From: an uncultured Pseudovibrio sp.
GTDB lineage: Bacteria; Pseudomonadota; Alphaproteobacteria; Rhizobiales; Stappiaceae
DNA: 56,168 nt
Reading direction: 5' to 3'
NCBI GenBank assembly: GCA_947496145.1
Contig: CANMBS010000036.1
Location: 1 to 56,168, forward strand
The position numbers were made by a program, and so were the translations under genes. A model generated the notes under the pieces. The model had not been told where the DNA came from. It ran no database searches and was given only the letters and a program-made list of their open reading frames with translations. Within the stretch, counting starts at the first letter, position 1. Each line of letters begins with the position of its first letter. This document shows positions 24,727 to 33,310 of the stretch, one piece after another.

Positions 24727-25938
24727 ATGGACGACTTTCACAAGACACGCCGGCTCCCGCCATATGTCTTTGAACAGGTTAATCGTCTGAAAGCCAAAGC
24801 GCGAGCGGCAGGCGCCGACATTATTGATATGGGTATGGGCAACCCTGACCTGCCTACTCCAAAGCATATTGTCGAAAAGCTGGTCGAGACTGTGCAGAAT
24901 CCGCGCACACATCGCTATTCCGCATCCAAAGGGATTCCCGGATTGCGTAAGGCGCAAGCTGGCTATTATGAGCGTCGCTTTGGTGTGAAGCTTAACCCGG
25001 ATACGCAGGTGGTTGCGACACTGGGCTCTAAGGAAGGGTTTGCGAACATGGCGCAGGCGATTACCGCGCCGGGCGATGTGGTGCTTGTCCCTAATCCATC
25101 CTATCCGATTCATGCGTTCGGCTTCCTGATGGCAGGTGGCTCGCTGCGCTCCATCCCGGCGACACCGGGGCCAGAGCTTTTTGAAGCGCTGGAGCGAGCT
25201 GTGGTTCACTCCATCCCGAAGCCGATTGCTATCATCCTGTGCTTTCCTGCAAATCCGACAGCCAGTGTTGCTGATCTGGATTTTTACCGTGATGTTGTGG
25301 CGTTTGCGCGTAAGCACCAGATCTATGTGCTTTCTGATCTGGCATACTCCGAGATCTACTTTGGTGATGTACCTCCACCAAGCATCCTTCAAGTGGAAGG
25401 GGCTGATGACATTGCCGTTGAGTTTACCTCTTTGTCCAAGACCTTCTCTATGCCAGGTTGGCGTATGGGCTTTGCCGTTGGCAATGAGCGTCTGATTGCG
25501 GCGCTTGCGCGCGTAAAGTCCTATCTGGATTACGGGGCGTTTACGCCTATACAGGTGGCGGCTGCGACAGCGCTGAACGGGTCTGATGAGTGCATTCGTG
25601 AAACCCGCGAGATCTACAAGAAACGCCGCGATGTGTTGATTGATGCGTTCGGGCGTGCTGGCTGGGATATTCCAGCACCTGAAGCCTCCATGTTTGCATG
25701 GGCGCCGATCCCAGAGCAGTTCAAACATCTGGGATCGCTTGAGTTCTCAAAGCTGCTTATCGAAAAGGCGGATGTGGCCGTTGCTCCGGGTATCGGTTTT
25801 GGTGAACATGGCGAAGGTTTCGTGCGCATCGGGCTGGTTGAAAACGAGCAGCGCATTCGTCAGGCAGCGCGTGGAATTCGGAAGTTCTTCGATGAAGCGG
25901 GTTGCAATTCCAAGAAATTGAGTAAATCGGGCGCTTAG
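24727..25938 (+). CDS. Class I/II aminotransferase (AlaC-like)
   Basis: A PLP enzyme of fold type I, 403 residues. Features are DMGMGNPDLPTP, FPANPTA, DLAYSEIYF and the PLP lysine in SLSKTFSMPGWRMGF. It resembles AlaC-type alanine transaminases, often annotated as LL-diaminopimelate aminotransferase in alphaproteobacteria. The exact amino donor cannot be fixed from sequence. It lies 31 bases before hom, a conserved arrangement in the group, which suggests a link to aspartate-family amino acid supply. Confidence 0.85.
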   Translation: MDDFHKTRRLPPYVFEQVNRLKAKARAAGADIIDMGMGNPDLPTPKHIVEKLVETVQNPRTHRYSASKGIPGLRKAQAGYYERRFGVKLNPDTQVVATLGSKEGFANMAQAITAPGDVVLVPNPSYPIHAFGFLMAGGSLRSIPATPGPELFEALERAVVHSIPKPIAIILCFPANPTASVADLDFYRDVVAFARKHQIYVLSDLAYSEIYFGDVPPPSILQVEGADDIAVEFTSLSKTFSMPGWRMGFAVGNERLIAALARVKSYLDYGAFTPIQVAAATALNGSDECIRETREIYKKRRDVLIDAFGRAGWDIPAPEASMFAWAPIPEQFKHLGSLEFSKLLIEKADVAVAPGIGFGEHGEGFVRIGLVENEQRIRQAARGIRKFFDEAGCNSKKLSKSGA

Positions 25939-25969
25939 GCGCCCGCCACCTACAGACTACTGGGTATTT

Positions 25970-27295
25970 ATGACTGATGTTTTGAAAGTTGGCGTTGCTG
26001 GTCTTGGAACCGTCGGTGCTTCGTTGGTGCGTATCCTCGAAGCTAAGGCGAATGTTCTGGCTAATCGCTGTGGCCGACCTATCAAAGTGGTGGCTGTGAG
26101 TGCTCGCAGCCGCTCTAAAGATCGTGGTGTTAATCTGGATGGATTGACCTGGTTTGAAGATCCCGTTGAACTGGCAAAGTTTGACGGGATTGATGTTTTT
26201 GTTGAGCTGATTGGCGGTGATACGGGTCCGGCAGAGGTGAGCGTTCGCGCTGCGCTGGAGGCTGGCAAACATGTCGTAACAGCCAACAAGGCACTGCTGG
26301 CTAAACATGCGGTTTCTCTCTCACGTCTGGCTGAAGAAAAAGGCGTAAGCCTTAACTATGAAGCTGCGGCGGCTGGCGGTATTCCGATCATCAAAACCAT
26401 GCGTGAGAGTCTGGCGGGCAATGACGTTTCGCGTGTTTATGGCATCATGAACGGCACATGTAACTACATCCTCACGCGCATGGAGCGTGAAGGGCTGTCG
26501 TTTGCTGAGTGTCTGGCGGATGCCCAACGTCTCGGATATGCAGAAGCTGATCCGACTTTTGATATCGAAGGGCATGATACCGCACATAAGCTGGCACTCC
26601 TGACCAGTCTTGCCTTTGGCTGTGAAGTGAATGCGGATGCGATTTATGTTGAGGGGATTACCTCCATTACCACGGCAGATATTCGCGCCGCCGATGAACT
26701 TGGATATCGCATCAAGCTTTTGGGTGTTGGTCAGCGCACCGATACGGGTATTGAGCAGCGTGTCCACCCGACCATGGTGCCGAAATCTTCTGCGATCGCG
26801 CGTATTGACGGCGTACTCAATGCGGTTGCTGTGGATGGCGATGCGGTTGGCGAAGTGGTGCTTGTTGGGCCGGGCGCGGGCGGTGATGCCACTGCATCCT
26901 CTGTGATCTCTGATATTGTCGACATTGCCCGCAATGTTTCGCTGCCAGTGTTCAGCCAGTCTGCTGCATCGCTTGAGACTTACGTTCCTGCGCGTATGCG
27001 TGCACATGAGGGCGGTTATTATATCCGATTGGCGGTCTTGGATGTTGCCGGTACTTTTGCCACAATTGCACGTTGTATGGCGGACAAGGGGATCTCACTT
27101 GAGTCTATTGTCCAACGTGGACCCCATTCCAGAAATGATAAGGATGGTGTAAGCGATCCATCAGCACCGCGAAGTGTTATCCTTATCACGCATGAAACCA
27201 CTGAGCTGGCCGTGCGTGAGGCTCTGGATGCTATTGCTGCTGAAAATGTAACATCGGGCAGACCGCAGATGTTACGAATTGAGAATCTGAAGTAA
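25970..27295 (+). CDS. hom: Homoserine dehydrogenase
   Basis: An NAD(P)-dependent enzyme of 441 residues that reduces aspartate semialdehyde to homoserine, the branch to threonine and methionine. The N-terminal Rossmann motif is VGVAGLGTVGASL. The catalytic domain has TANKALLA, YEAAAAGGIPII, GIMNGTCNYILTRM and the ADPTFDIEGHDTAHKLALL segment. A C-terminal ACT domain (VLDVAGTFATIARCMADKGISLESIVQ, in parts) should give threonine feedback control. It is the middle gene of a probable aminotransferase-hom-glpX operon. Confidence 0.96.
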   Translation: MTDVLKVGVAGLGTVGASLVRILEAKANVLANRCGRPIKVVAVSARSRSKDRGVNLDGLTWFEDPVELAKFDGIDVFVELIGGDTGPAEVSVRAALEAGKHVVTANKALLAKHAVSLSRLAEEKGVSLNYEAAAAGGIPIIKTMRESLAGNDVSRVYGIMNGTCNYILTRMEREGLSFAECLADAQRLGYAEADPTFDIEGHDTAHKLALLTSLAFGCEVNADAIYVEGITSITTADIRAADELGYRIKLLGVGQRTDTGIEQRVHPTMVPKSSAIARIDGVLNAVAVDGDAVGEVVLVGPGAGGDATASSVISDIVDIARNVSLPVFSQSAASLETYVPARMRAHEGGYYIRLAVLDVAGTFATIARCMADKGISLESIVQRGPHSRNDKDGVSDPSAPRSVILITHETTELAVREALDAIAAENVTSGRPQMLRIENLK

Positions 27296-27340
27296 CTCAG
27301 ATCACGCTTGTCGTGGAAACTGGACACCCGAGAGGTTTAA

Positions 27341-28336
27341 ATGGCGGATAGTCAACAGGACGCAACTGACGTTCTTGACCGTATTCTGACACTGGAACTT
27401 GCACGTGTAACGGAACGTGCTGCTGTCTCAGCAGCGCGGCTTCGTGGACGGGGCGATGAAAAGGCAGCTGACCAGGCTGCTGTGGACGCAATGCGCCGCG
27501 AGCTGAACCAGCTACCAATTGACGGAACTGTCGTGATTGGTGAAGGGGAGCGTGACGAAGCGCCAATGCTTTACATTGGCGAAGAGGTCGGTACCAAAGA
27601 CGGGCCAAAGGTGGATATTGCACTGGACCCGCTGGAAGGCACCACGATCTGCGCGAAGAATATGCCAAACTCCATTGCTGTGATTGCGCTGGCACCTGAA
27701 GGCGGCCTGTTGAACGCGCCAGACAGCTACATGGAAAAGATTGCTGTTGGGCCGGGGTATCCTGAGGGCACCATTGACCTGGACCGTCCTATCCAGGAAA
27801 ACCTTGCAGCTGTTGCGAAAGCAAAGGGCTGTGATGTGAAAGATGTGACAGTGTGTGTGCTGGACCGTCCGCGTCATGCCAAGCTGATTGATGATATTCG
27901 CAGTACCGGCGCTTCCATCTACCTGATTGGTGATGGTGATGTGGCTGGCATCATCTACACCACTGACCCTGAAGAAACCGGTATTGATCTTTATGTTGGT
28001 ATTGGTGGTGCTCCGGAAGGTGTTCTGGCTGCTGCTGCGCTGCGCTGTATAGGCGGGCAGATGCAGGGCCGTCTTGTGATCACCCGTGATGAGCAGGTGG
28101 AACGTGCGCACCGTATGGGTATTGACGACATTAATCGCAAGTACACCATGGAAGAGATGGCTGGTGGTGACGTGCTGTTTGCTGCGACTGGCGTTACCAC
28201 GGGCAACTTCCTTAAGGGCGTGAAGCTGGGCCGTAATGCTATCACCACGCACACTGTTGTGATGCGCTCTACCACCGGTACTGTTCGTTTCATTGAGGCG
28301 AAGCATACGCAGTTGGAAAAGTTCCATCTGGATTGA
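27341..28336 (+). CDS. glpX: Class II fructose-1,6-bisphosphatase
   Basis: A GlpX-type phosphatase of 331 residues that removes the 1-phosphate of fructose-1,6-bisphosphate in gluconeogenesis. Typical motifs are VIGEGERDEAPMLYIGEEVG, the metal-binding DPLEGTT, and GGAPEGVLAAAALRC. The gene is 45 bases after hom, a conserved neighbourhood in alphaproteobacteria. AGAGG about eight bases upstream supports the ATG. A terminator follows. Confidence 0.96.
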   Translation: MADSQQDATDVLDRILTLELARVTERAAVSAARLRGRGDEKAADQAAVDAMRRELNQLPIDGTVVIGEGERDEAPMLYIGEEVGTKDGPKVDIALDPLEGTTICAKNMPNSIAVIALAPEGGLLNAPDSYMEKIAVGPGYPEGTIDLDRPIQENLAAVAKAKGCDVKDVTVCVLDRPRHAKLIDDIRSTGASIYLIGDGDVAGIIYTTDPEETGIDLYVGIGGAPEGVLAAAALRCIGGQMQGRLVITRDEQVERAHRMGIDDINRKYTMEEMAGGDVLFAATGVTTGNFLKGVKLGRNAITTHTVVMRSTTGTVRFIEAKHTQLEKFHLD

Positions 28337-28365
28337 TTTCGCTTCTCCAGCGAGTTAGAGACTTT

Positions 28366-28405
28366 AAAAGGGCGGGTGTTTAAAGCACTCGCCCCTTTTG
28401 CTTTT
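28366..28405 (+). terminator. Terminator after glpX
   Basis: AAAAGGGCGGGTG ... CACTCGCCCCTTTT forms a long stem with one bulge and one G-U pair, followed by GCTTTT. It should end the aminotransferase-hom-glpX transcript and may also act on the convergent gene at 28414. Confidence 0.75.
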
Positions 28406-28413
28406 ATATGAGG

Positions 28414-28644
28414 TCAAGGCTTGGCTTTCATTTTCATAGCAGATGCTACAAATGCATCGAAGATGCGCTTTCCCCGATCATAATCAACCTTTTCGGCTTC
28501 ATCTAGCCAGATATAACCGGGTGAGGAACAATGCTTTCCACCGCATACCAATGCTGTATCTGGAAAGCCGATTGGTTCAACATTAGCTACATAGTTTCGA
28601 GTTCGCCCTTTGGGTTTGTGAACCAAACACCGAATTACAGCCAT
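28414..28644 (-). CDS. Small conserved-looking protein with CGGKHC motif
   Basis: A protein of 76 residues from ATG 28644 (MAVIRCLVHKPKG). In-frame codons upstream to 28704 are less likely, since only the inner start has GGAA in range. It contains ALVCGGKHCSSPGYIWLDEAEK, with a CxxxxC pair, then a helix (DYDRGKRIFDAFV). The short Cys-pair/aromatic-acidic pattern is reminiscent of small uncharacterised proteins scattered in bacteria and phages. There is no signal peptide. Function unknown. Confidence 0.6.
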   Translation of the reverse strand: MAVIRCLVHKPKGRTRNYVANVEPIGFPDTALVCGGKHCSSPGYIWLDEAEKVDYDRGKRIFDAFVASAMKMKAKP

Positions 28645-28896
28645 TATATATATTTCCGTGTACGTTTTAGGTTTGGTACTCCTTCCAGATTGATCTGGCA
28701 ACATAGTGAAGCTGTGTGATTTGAAAACTCGTGCACCCCTCTTGTGAGAGAGATGACTGTCTGACCTCGAAGAGGTTCAAAAACATTTCTGGGACTGGCT
28801 GAAATACTTGCGTTAAGCTGGCTGTTTCAAGCGAGTGGATGTGATAAACACTCCTCCGCTTTTGCATTTTTATGAGAATTCGGGCAGTTTCTTTTT

Positions 28897-30729
28897 ATGG
28901 CTATGATGGTGGAGACAAGGGACGCTGAACGACGTGTGGTCCTTGGAATAAGGAAGTCTTTAAGCGCACGTGTCTGGCGGGAGCGTTTAGATGATCAGGG
29001 GCTTGCGCAGGCGCTTGCCATTGCACAGCGCACGGACCTGCCGGAAATTGTCGGGCGTGTCCTTGCCGGGCGTGATGTGCCGCTTGATGAGGCGTCCGGT
29101 TTTCTTAATCCGTCGATCAAAGAACTGATGCCTGATCCGTCCACACTGGTGGATATGGATAAGGCGTGCACACGGGTAGCTGATGCCTTACAGGCGGGCG
29201 TAAAGATTGCTGTGTTTGGTGATTATGATGTTGACGGGGCAACATCCTCCGCCTTGCTGAAGCGTTACTTTGCGCTGCTGGGTGTTGAGCCGGATGTTTA
29301 TATTCCAGACCGGATTATTGATGGGTATGGGCCCAACCCTACTGCAATTAATCAGCTTTATGCAGGTGGTGCGCGGCTGCTGATCACCGTGGACTGCGGG
29401 TCCACCTCTTTTGAGGCGTTTGAAGAGGCGAAACGCCTTGGTCTTGAGGTCGTGGTTCTGGATCACCATCAGGTGGATGAGAGTTTTCCTGAGGTTCATG
29501 CGCTGGTGAATGCCAACCGTCAGGACGATTTGTCCGGTCAGGGGCATCTGGCGGCTGTTGGGGTGACCTTCCTGTTTCTTGTGGGTCTGAACCGTGAGCT
29601 GCGTCGCCGTGGGGCTTTTGCGCAACGGGCTGAGCCGAGGCTTATGGAACTGTTGGACCTTGTGGCACTTGGGACGGTTTGCGATGTGGTGCCGCTTAAG
29701 GGGTTAAACCGGGCCTATGTGGTGCAGGGGCTTAAGGTGATGGCCCGTCGTCAGAATGTGGGGCTGTCTTGCCTTGCGGACATTTCGCGGCTGAGTGGTA
29801 AGCCAACCACTTATCATCTGGGTTACATGCTTGGTCCGCGCATTAATGCGGGTGGGCGCATTGGCGATTCTGCGCTGGGTATGAAGCTGCTTTCCTGTGA
29901 TGATCGCGGGGAGGGTGAGCGCATCTCTGCAACGCTGGAGCGGCTCAATCAGGAGCGGCAGGCCATGGAAGCGCATATGCTGGAAGAAGGTGAGGGGCAG
30001 GCTTTCCAGAAGATGGAAGGTGTTGTGGCCCCTGCTGTGCTTTTGACGGGTGCAGAAGGCTGGCATCCGGGTGTCGTGGGGTTGATCGCATCGCGGTTGA
30101 AAGAGCGCTACCGCCGTCCTGCGTTTGCTATGGCGTTTAACGCTGATGGTACGGGTACGGGGTCGGGGCGTTCAATTATGGGTGTTGATCTGGGCTCTGC
30201 TGTGCGAGCGGCTGTTGAAGAGGGGCTTCTTGTGAAAGGTGGCGGGCATGCCATGGCGGCGGGCCTTACGATCCTCAAAGATAAGGTGCCTGAGTTCGAA
30301 GCGTTTTTGACAGAGCGGCTTGGTGATGATGTAGAGCGGGCTTCCGCTGATCATGAGCTGACTGTTGATGGTGTTGTTACGCCAGCAGGTGCGAACCTGT
30401 CACTGCTTGATATGCTTGAGCAGGCAGGGCCTTATGGTGCATCTCACTCGGAGCCTGTGTTTGCTTTGCCTTCTGTTCCGGTGAAATTTTCAAAGGTCGT
30501 TGGGCAGGGTCATGTGAGTGTAACCCTTGGCGGTAATGACGGCACCAATCTGAAAGCGATTGCCTTTAAGGCGGAAGATCAGCCCCATGGCAAAGCACTG
30601 CTGCAATCTCGCGGTAAGCCACTGCATATTGCAGGGAGTTTGAGCGTGGATACATGGCAGGGGCAGGCAAAGCCCTCCCTGCGCATTATTGATGTGGCTG
30701 ATCCTTCTAAAGGGCAGTTCGGGACCTGA
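28897..30729 (+). CDS. recJ: Single-stranded-DNA-specific exonuclease RecJ
   Basis: A 5'-3' ssDNA exonuclease of 610 residues acting in RecF-type recombination and mismatch/base excision repair. DHH-family motifs are present: FGDYDVDGATSSALL (near residue 107), DHH at residues 189-191, and the DHHA1 glycine motif KGGGHAMAAG. An OB-fold C-terminal domain follows. It starts at ATG 28897; a second ATG two codons on is an alternative. It ends exactly one base before the stop of the convergent LysE-type gene. Confidence 0.96.
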   Translation: MAMMVETRDAERRVVLGIRKSLSARVWRERLDDQGLAQALAIAQRTDLPEIVGRVLAGRDVPLDEASGFLNPSIKELMPDPSTLVDMDKACTRVADALQAGVKIAVFGDYDVDGATSSALLKRYFALLGVEPDVYIPDRIIDGYGPNPTAINQLYAGGARLLITVDCGSTSFEAFEEAKRLGLEVVVLDHHQVDESFPEVHALVNANRQDDLSGQGHLAAVGVTFLFLVGLNRELRRRGAFAQRAEPRLMELLDLVALGTVCDVVPLKGLNRAYVVQGLKVMARRQNVGLSCLADISRLSGKPTTYHLGYMLGPRINAGGRIGDSALGMKLLSCDDRGEGERISATLERLNQERQAMEAHMLEEGEGQAFQKMEGVVAPAVLLTGAEGWHPGVVGLIASRLKERYRRPAFAMAFNADGTGTGSGRSIMGVDLGSAVRAAVEEGLLVKGGGHAMAAGLTILKDKVPEFEAFLTERLGDDVERASADHELTVDGVVTPAGANLSLLDMLEQAGPYGASHSEPVFALPSVPVKFSKVVGQGHVSVTLGGNDGTNLKAIAFKAEDQPHGKALLQSRGKPLHIAGSLSVDTWQGQAKPSLRIIDVADPSKGQFGT

Positions 30730-31344
30730 TTATTGCAGTGCCAGTTTGCCCGCAAATCCCATCAGCAGGCAGCCGGAGAGGCGGCGGAACCTGGTGTATC
30801 TGGCCTGCGTGATAAAGCGGTTGCGCAGCAGTGCAGCCAGAGCTGAATAGCTGGTGAGGGAGGCTATAGAGATCACGCAGAACGTGGTGATGAGGATTGT
30901 GGCCTGCGGGACGAGAGGTTGTGCGGGGTCCATCACCTGCGGGAAGAGTGAGACGAAGAACAACACTGCTTTGGGGTTGGTCACTGCCAGTAAAAAGGCT
31001 TCGGAAAAGAGCTTAGTGGCGGGGACCTTGGCGGTGTTGCCCAAATCCAGAACGATCTCTTCATGCTTTGTCAGCAGCTTTATTCCAAGCCAGGCCAGAT
31101 AAGCTACACCGAGCCAGCGGAACGTGAGCCACAGGATTTCGCTTGCCAGCACAAATGTTGCAACGCCTCCGGCACAAAATGCACCGGCAATCGCCAGCCC
31201 AAGGGTATTGCCCGCAATGGTTGGCAGGACGTTCTTGAAGCCCAACTGAGTGGCTCGGCGGATTGTGTTTAAGATTGCAGGCCCCGGCGTTAGAATATTA
31301 ACTGCTGAGATGAGTGCGAAAGAAGACCAGACCAGAAATTCCAT
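30730..31344 (-). CDS. LysE/RhtB-family amino acid exporter
   Basis: An inner-membrane exporter of 204 residues with about six helices. The family signature is near the N-terminus: ILTPGPAILNTIRRATQLG. LAVTNPKAVLFFVSLFPQ is the conserved central motif. Such proteins export amino acids or homoserine lactones; the substrate is unknown. Its stop codon abuts the end of recJ with no spacer. A second, diverged family member lies at 50972-51772. Confidence 0.9.
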   Translation of the reverse strand: MEFLVWSSFALISAVNILTPGPAILNTIRRATQLGFKNVLPTIAGNTLGLAIAGAFCAGGVATFVLASEILWLTFRWLGVAYLAWLGIKLLTKHEEIVLDLGNTAKVPATKLFSEAFLLAVTNPKAVLFFVSLFPQVMDPAQPLVPQATILITTFCVISIASLTSYSALAALLRNRFITQARYTRFRRLSGCLLMGFAGKLALQ

Positions 31345-31479
31345 ATTGTATACCTTTGTATGTAACGAATTTACTAAACCATGTGCCGGGTTGTGTCAAT
31401 TTGCTTGAAGTGTTTGAATTCTGGTTTTGTGTAGTCTTCATATGCGTGGATATCTGATCATCAGCAGGAAGGGGAGCCT

Positions 31480-31938
31480 ATGAAAATTCTGAGGGCAGAA
31501 GAGCGACATATTTCTGAGATGAATGAAGTGATCTTATCTGCCAAACGTCACTGGGGGTATGGCGAAGAGATGATGCAGGTCTGGTTGCCAGAGCTGCTCG
31601 TTGATGAAGCCGTGTTGGCGAGCAGACATTTCTGGATTCTTGAGAGAGAGGGGCAGCTGGCTAGTGTTTTCTCAATTAGCATGGGGGATGATCAGAGCTG
31701 TGAGCTGGAGGATTTTTGGGTCCTGCCGAAGTTTATGGGCAAAGGTGCCGGACGCATTATGTTTGAGTTTGTTGTCGGTTGGCTCAGGGAGCAAAGACTT
31801 GTAGATTTGACCATTGTATCTGACCCCAACGCCAAAGGGTTTTATGAGAGTATGGGAGCGGTTGAAGTTGGCATGCAGCCGTCTTTGCCGGAAGGGCGTA
31901 GTTTGCCTGTGATGCGATATGCTTTAAGTGATCTGTAA
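31480..31938 (+). CDS. GNAT-family N-acetyltransferase
   Basis: A single GNAT domain of 152 residues. The acetyl-CoA pyrophosphate loop appears as LPKFMGKGAGRIMFEFVV, followed by the beta5-alpha4 segment DPNAKGFYESMGAVEVG. AAGGGGAG lies just upstream of the ATG. The acceptor is unknown. It is isolated, with a divergent LysE-type gene on its left and a convergent orphan on its right. Confidence 0.87.
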   Translation: MKILRAEERHISEMNEVILSAKRHWGYGEEMMQVWLPELLVDEAVLASRHFWILEREGQLASVFSISMGDDQSCELEDFWVLPKFMGKGAGRIMFEFVVGWLREQRLVDLTIVSDPNAKGFYESMGAVEVGMQPSLPEGRSLPVMRYALSDL

Positions 31939-31948
31939 GGGGAGTGTC

Positions 31949-32596
31949 TTAAGCACACTTCTTTCTGTAGTGCTCAAACAAACGATGATAATTTTCAATT
32001 GAATTCTGGAGTTTTACTCTCGCTTGATTTTCTGGTACTTCAAGATAAGCTGCAGCTTTTTTTATGTTGTCTTTGTTAAGGTAAAATTCTTTTACTTGAT
32101 TTTTGGTTGGGATGTTTTGCTTTCCTGAGTCTGTATCGAAGGTAAATGCATTTTCTATTTCTGTAGATTGAGAAAAATACTTAACATACTCATGCTGAGT
32201 TTCAAGAATATTTGTGTTAGCAGCGCAAATGTCTTTATGTAATTCTTTTCGTGCATTTAGTTTATCAATAGAGGACAGTATCGAGAAGAATAACTCCACT
32301 TCTTTGGGGCTATGATTGTGTTTGCTCAAAAATACTACGTTAGTATGCGCTAAACTCATGACTTGAATGCGATATAAATTCGTCAATTGTTGCTTAGCGG
32401 TACTTTCCAATAGCTCGATTGAATATCCTGCAATAGTAATTTTGCTTAAGCCGTCCCATTTTGCAAGAGTAACTGCTGCAATTGCTGCAAAAATTACTAA
32501 TGTAACAAAATGAGTCTGACCAATTTCCTTACGTCTAAGAAGCCAATAGCAAATTACAGCGATTAGTACGAATCCAAAGAGGGCGACTGCTTCCAT
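31949..32596 (-). CDS. AT-rich orphan membrane-anchored protein
   Basis: A protein of 215 residues with two N-terminal membrane helices (ALFGFVLIAVICYWLL and FVTLVIFAAIAAVTLA) and a cytoplasmic-looking helical domain of about 160 residues rich in Lys, Asn and Glu. The gene is visibly more AT-rich than its neighbours, a sign of possible transfer. No enzymatic motif is visible. Family not recognised. Confidence 0.6.
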   Translation of the reverse strand: MEAVALFGFVLIAVICYWLLRRKEIGQTHFVTLVIFAAIAAVTLAKWDGLSKITIAGYSIELLESTAKQQLTNLYRIQVMSLAHTNVVFLSKHNHSPKEVELFFSILSSIDKLNARKELHKDICAANTNILETQHEYVKYFSQSTEIENAFTFDTDSGKQNIPTKNQVKEFYLNKDNIKKAAAYLEVPENQARVKLQNSIENYHRLFEHYRKKCA

Positions 32597-32817
32597 GAGG
32601 GATCCCGATAAACTTAGTTCTTGATTTCACTATCAGAAACATAACAGAAGTTTATTTGATTGTACGACTCATATCTTCGTCTAGCACTGACCAGCCCATG
32701 AGCATTGCGTTGATGTGTTTGAATGTTTTGCAATCTTTGCTGGCTACTCTATATGGAGTAAAAGCACGCAGGTGCTTTGAGCGAGTATGAGTTGGAATCT
32801 GGAATTAAGGAGCGGTT

Positions 32818-33237
32818 ATGCCAGAGAGTGCAAGTGAAGTGGCGTCAGTGGAGCGCTCGCGTGCCAAGCTCGGTCAGGGGCTTGGTCTTGGGTTGGCGCT
32901 GGGTGGTTTATGCGGTGTTATTGCTATCTTAAGTTCTGCTGCCAGCTCGCACATGATTGATAATCAGTATCTGGCGATTATCTCACAAATCACCATGATG
33001 CATGCGGCTGCCTTTGTCGGCTTGGGCGTTGCACATGGCATTACCAGCTCGAAAGGCATTGCGTTCGCTATGTTACTTTTGTTTGCTGGCGTGGGTCTGT
33101 TTTGTGGAGATCTGGCACAGCGGCTTTACCTTGGCGTGAAGCTGTTCGATTTTGCAGCTCCGGCGGGTGGAATGCTGATGGTGCTCGGTTGGTTGTCTGT
33201 TTTCCTGAGCGGTCTTGCGCGCATGTTGCGGGGATAG
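32818..33237 (+). CDS. DUF423 membrane protein (YwdK/YgdD-like)
   Basis: A protein of 139 residues with four hydrophobic helices. The family pattern is visible in GGLCGVIAILSSAASSHMI, MMHAAAFVGLG and APAGGMLMVLGWLSVFLSG, typical of DUF423. AAGGAG lies six bases before the ATG. Function unknown. A terminator follows. Confidence 0.88.
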   Translation: MPESASEVASVERSRAKLGQGLGLGLALGGLCGVIAILSSAASSHMIDNQYLAIISQITMMHAAAFVGLGVAHGITSSKGIAFAMLLLFAGVGLFCGDLAQRLYLGVKLFDFAAPAGGMLMVLGWLSVFLSGLARMLRG

Positions 33238-33266
33238 TTTCTGACCAACACAGTGTTGAAAGTATG

Positions 33267-33300
33267 AAGGGCGAACCAACGGGTCCGCCCTTACTTTTTT
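33267..33300 (+). terminator. Terminator after the DUF423 gene
   Basis: AAGGGCG (33267-33273) pairs with CGCCCTT (33286-33292) around a 12-base loop, followed by AC and six T residues. It is consistent with a plus-strand terminator 30 bases after the DUF423 stop. Confidence 0.75.
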
Positions 33301-33310
33301 CCGCTGATGC

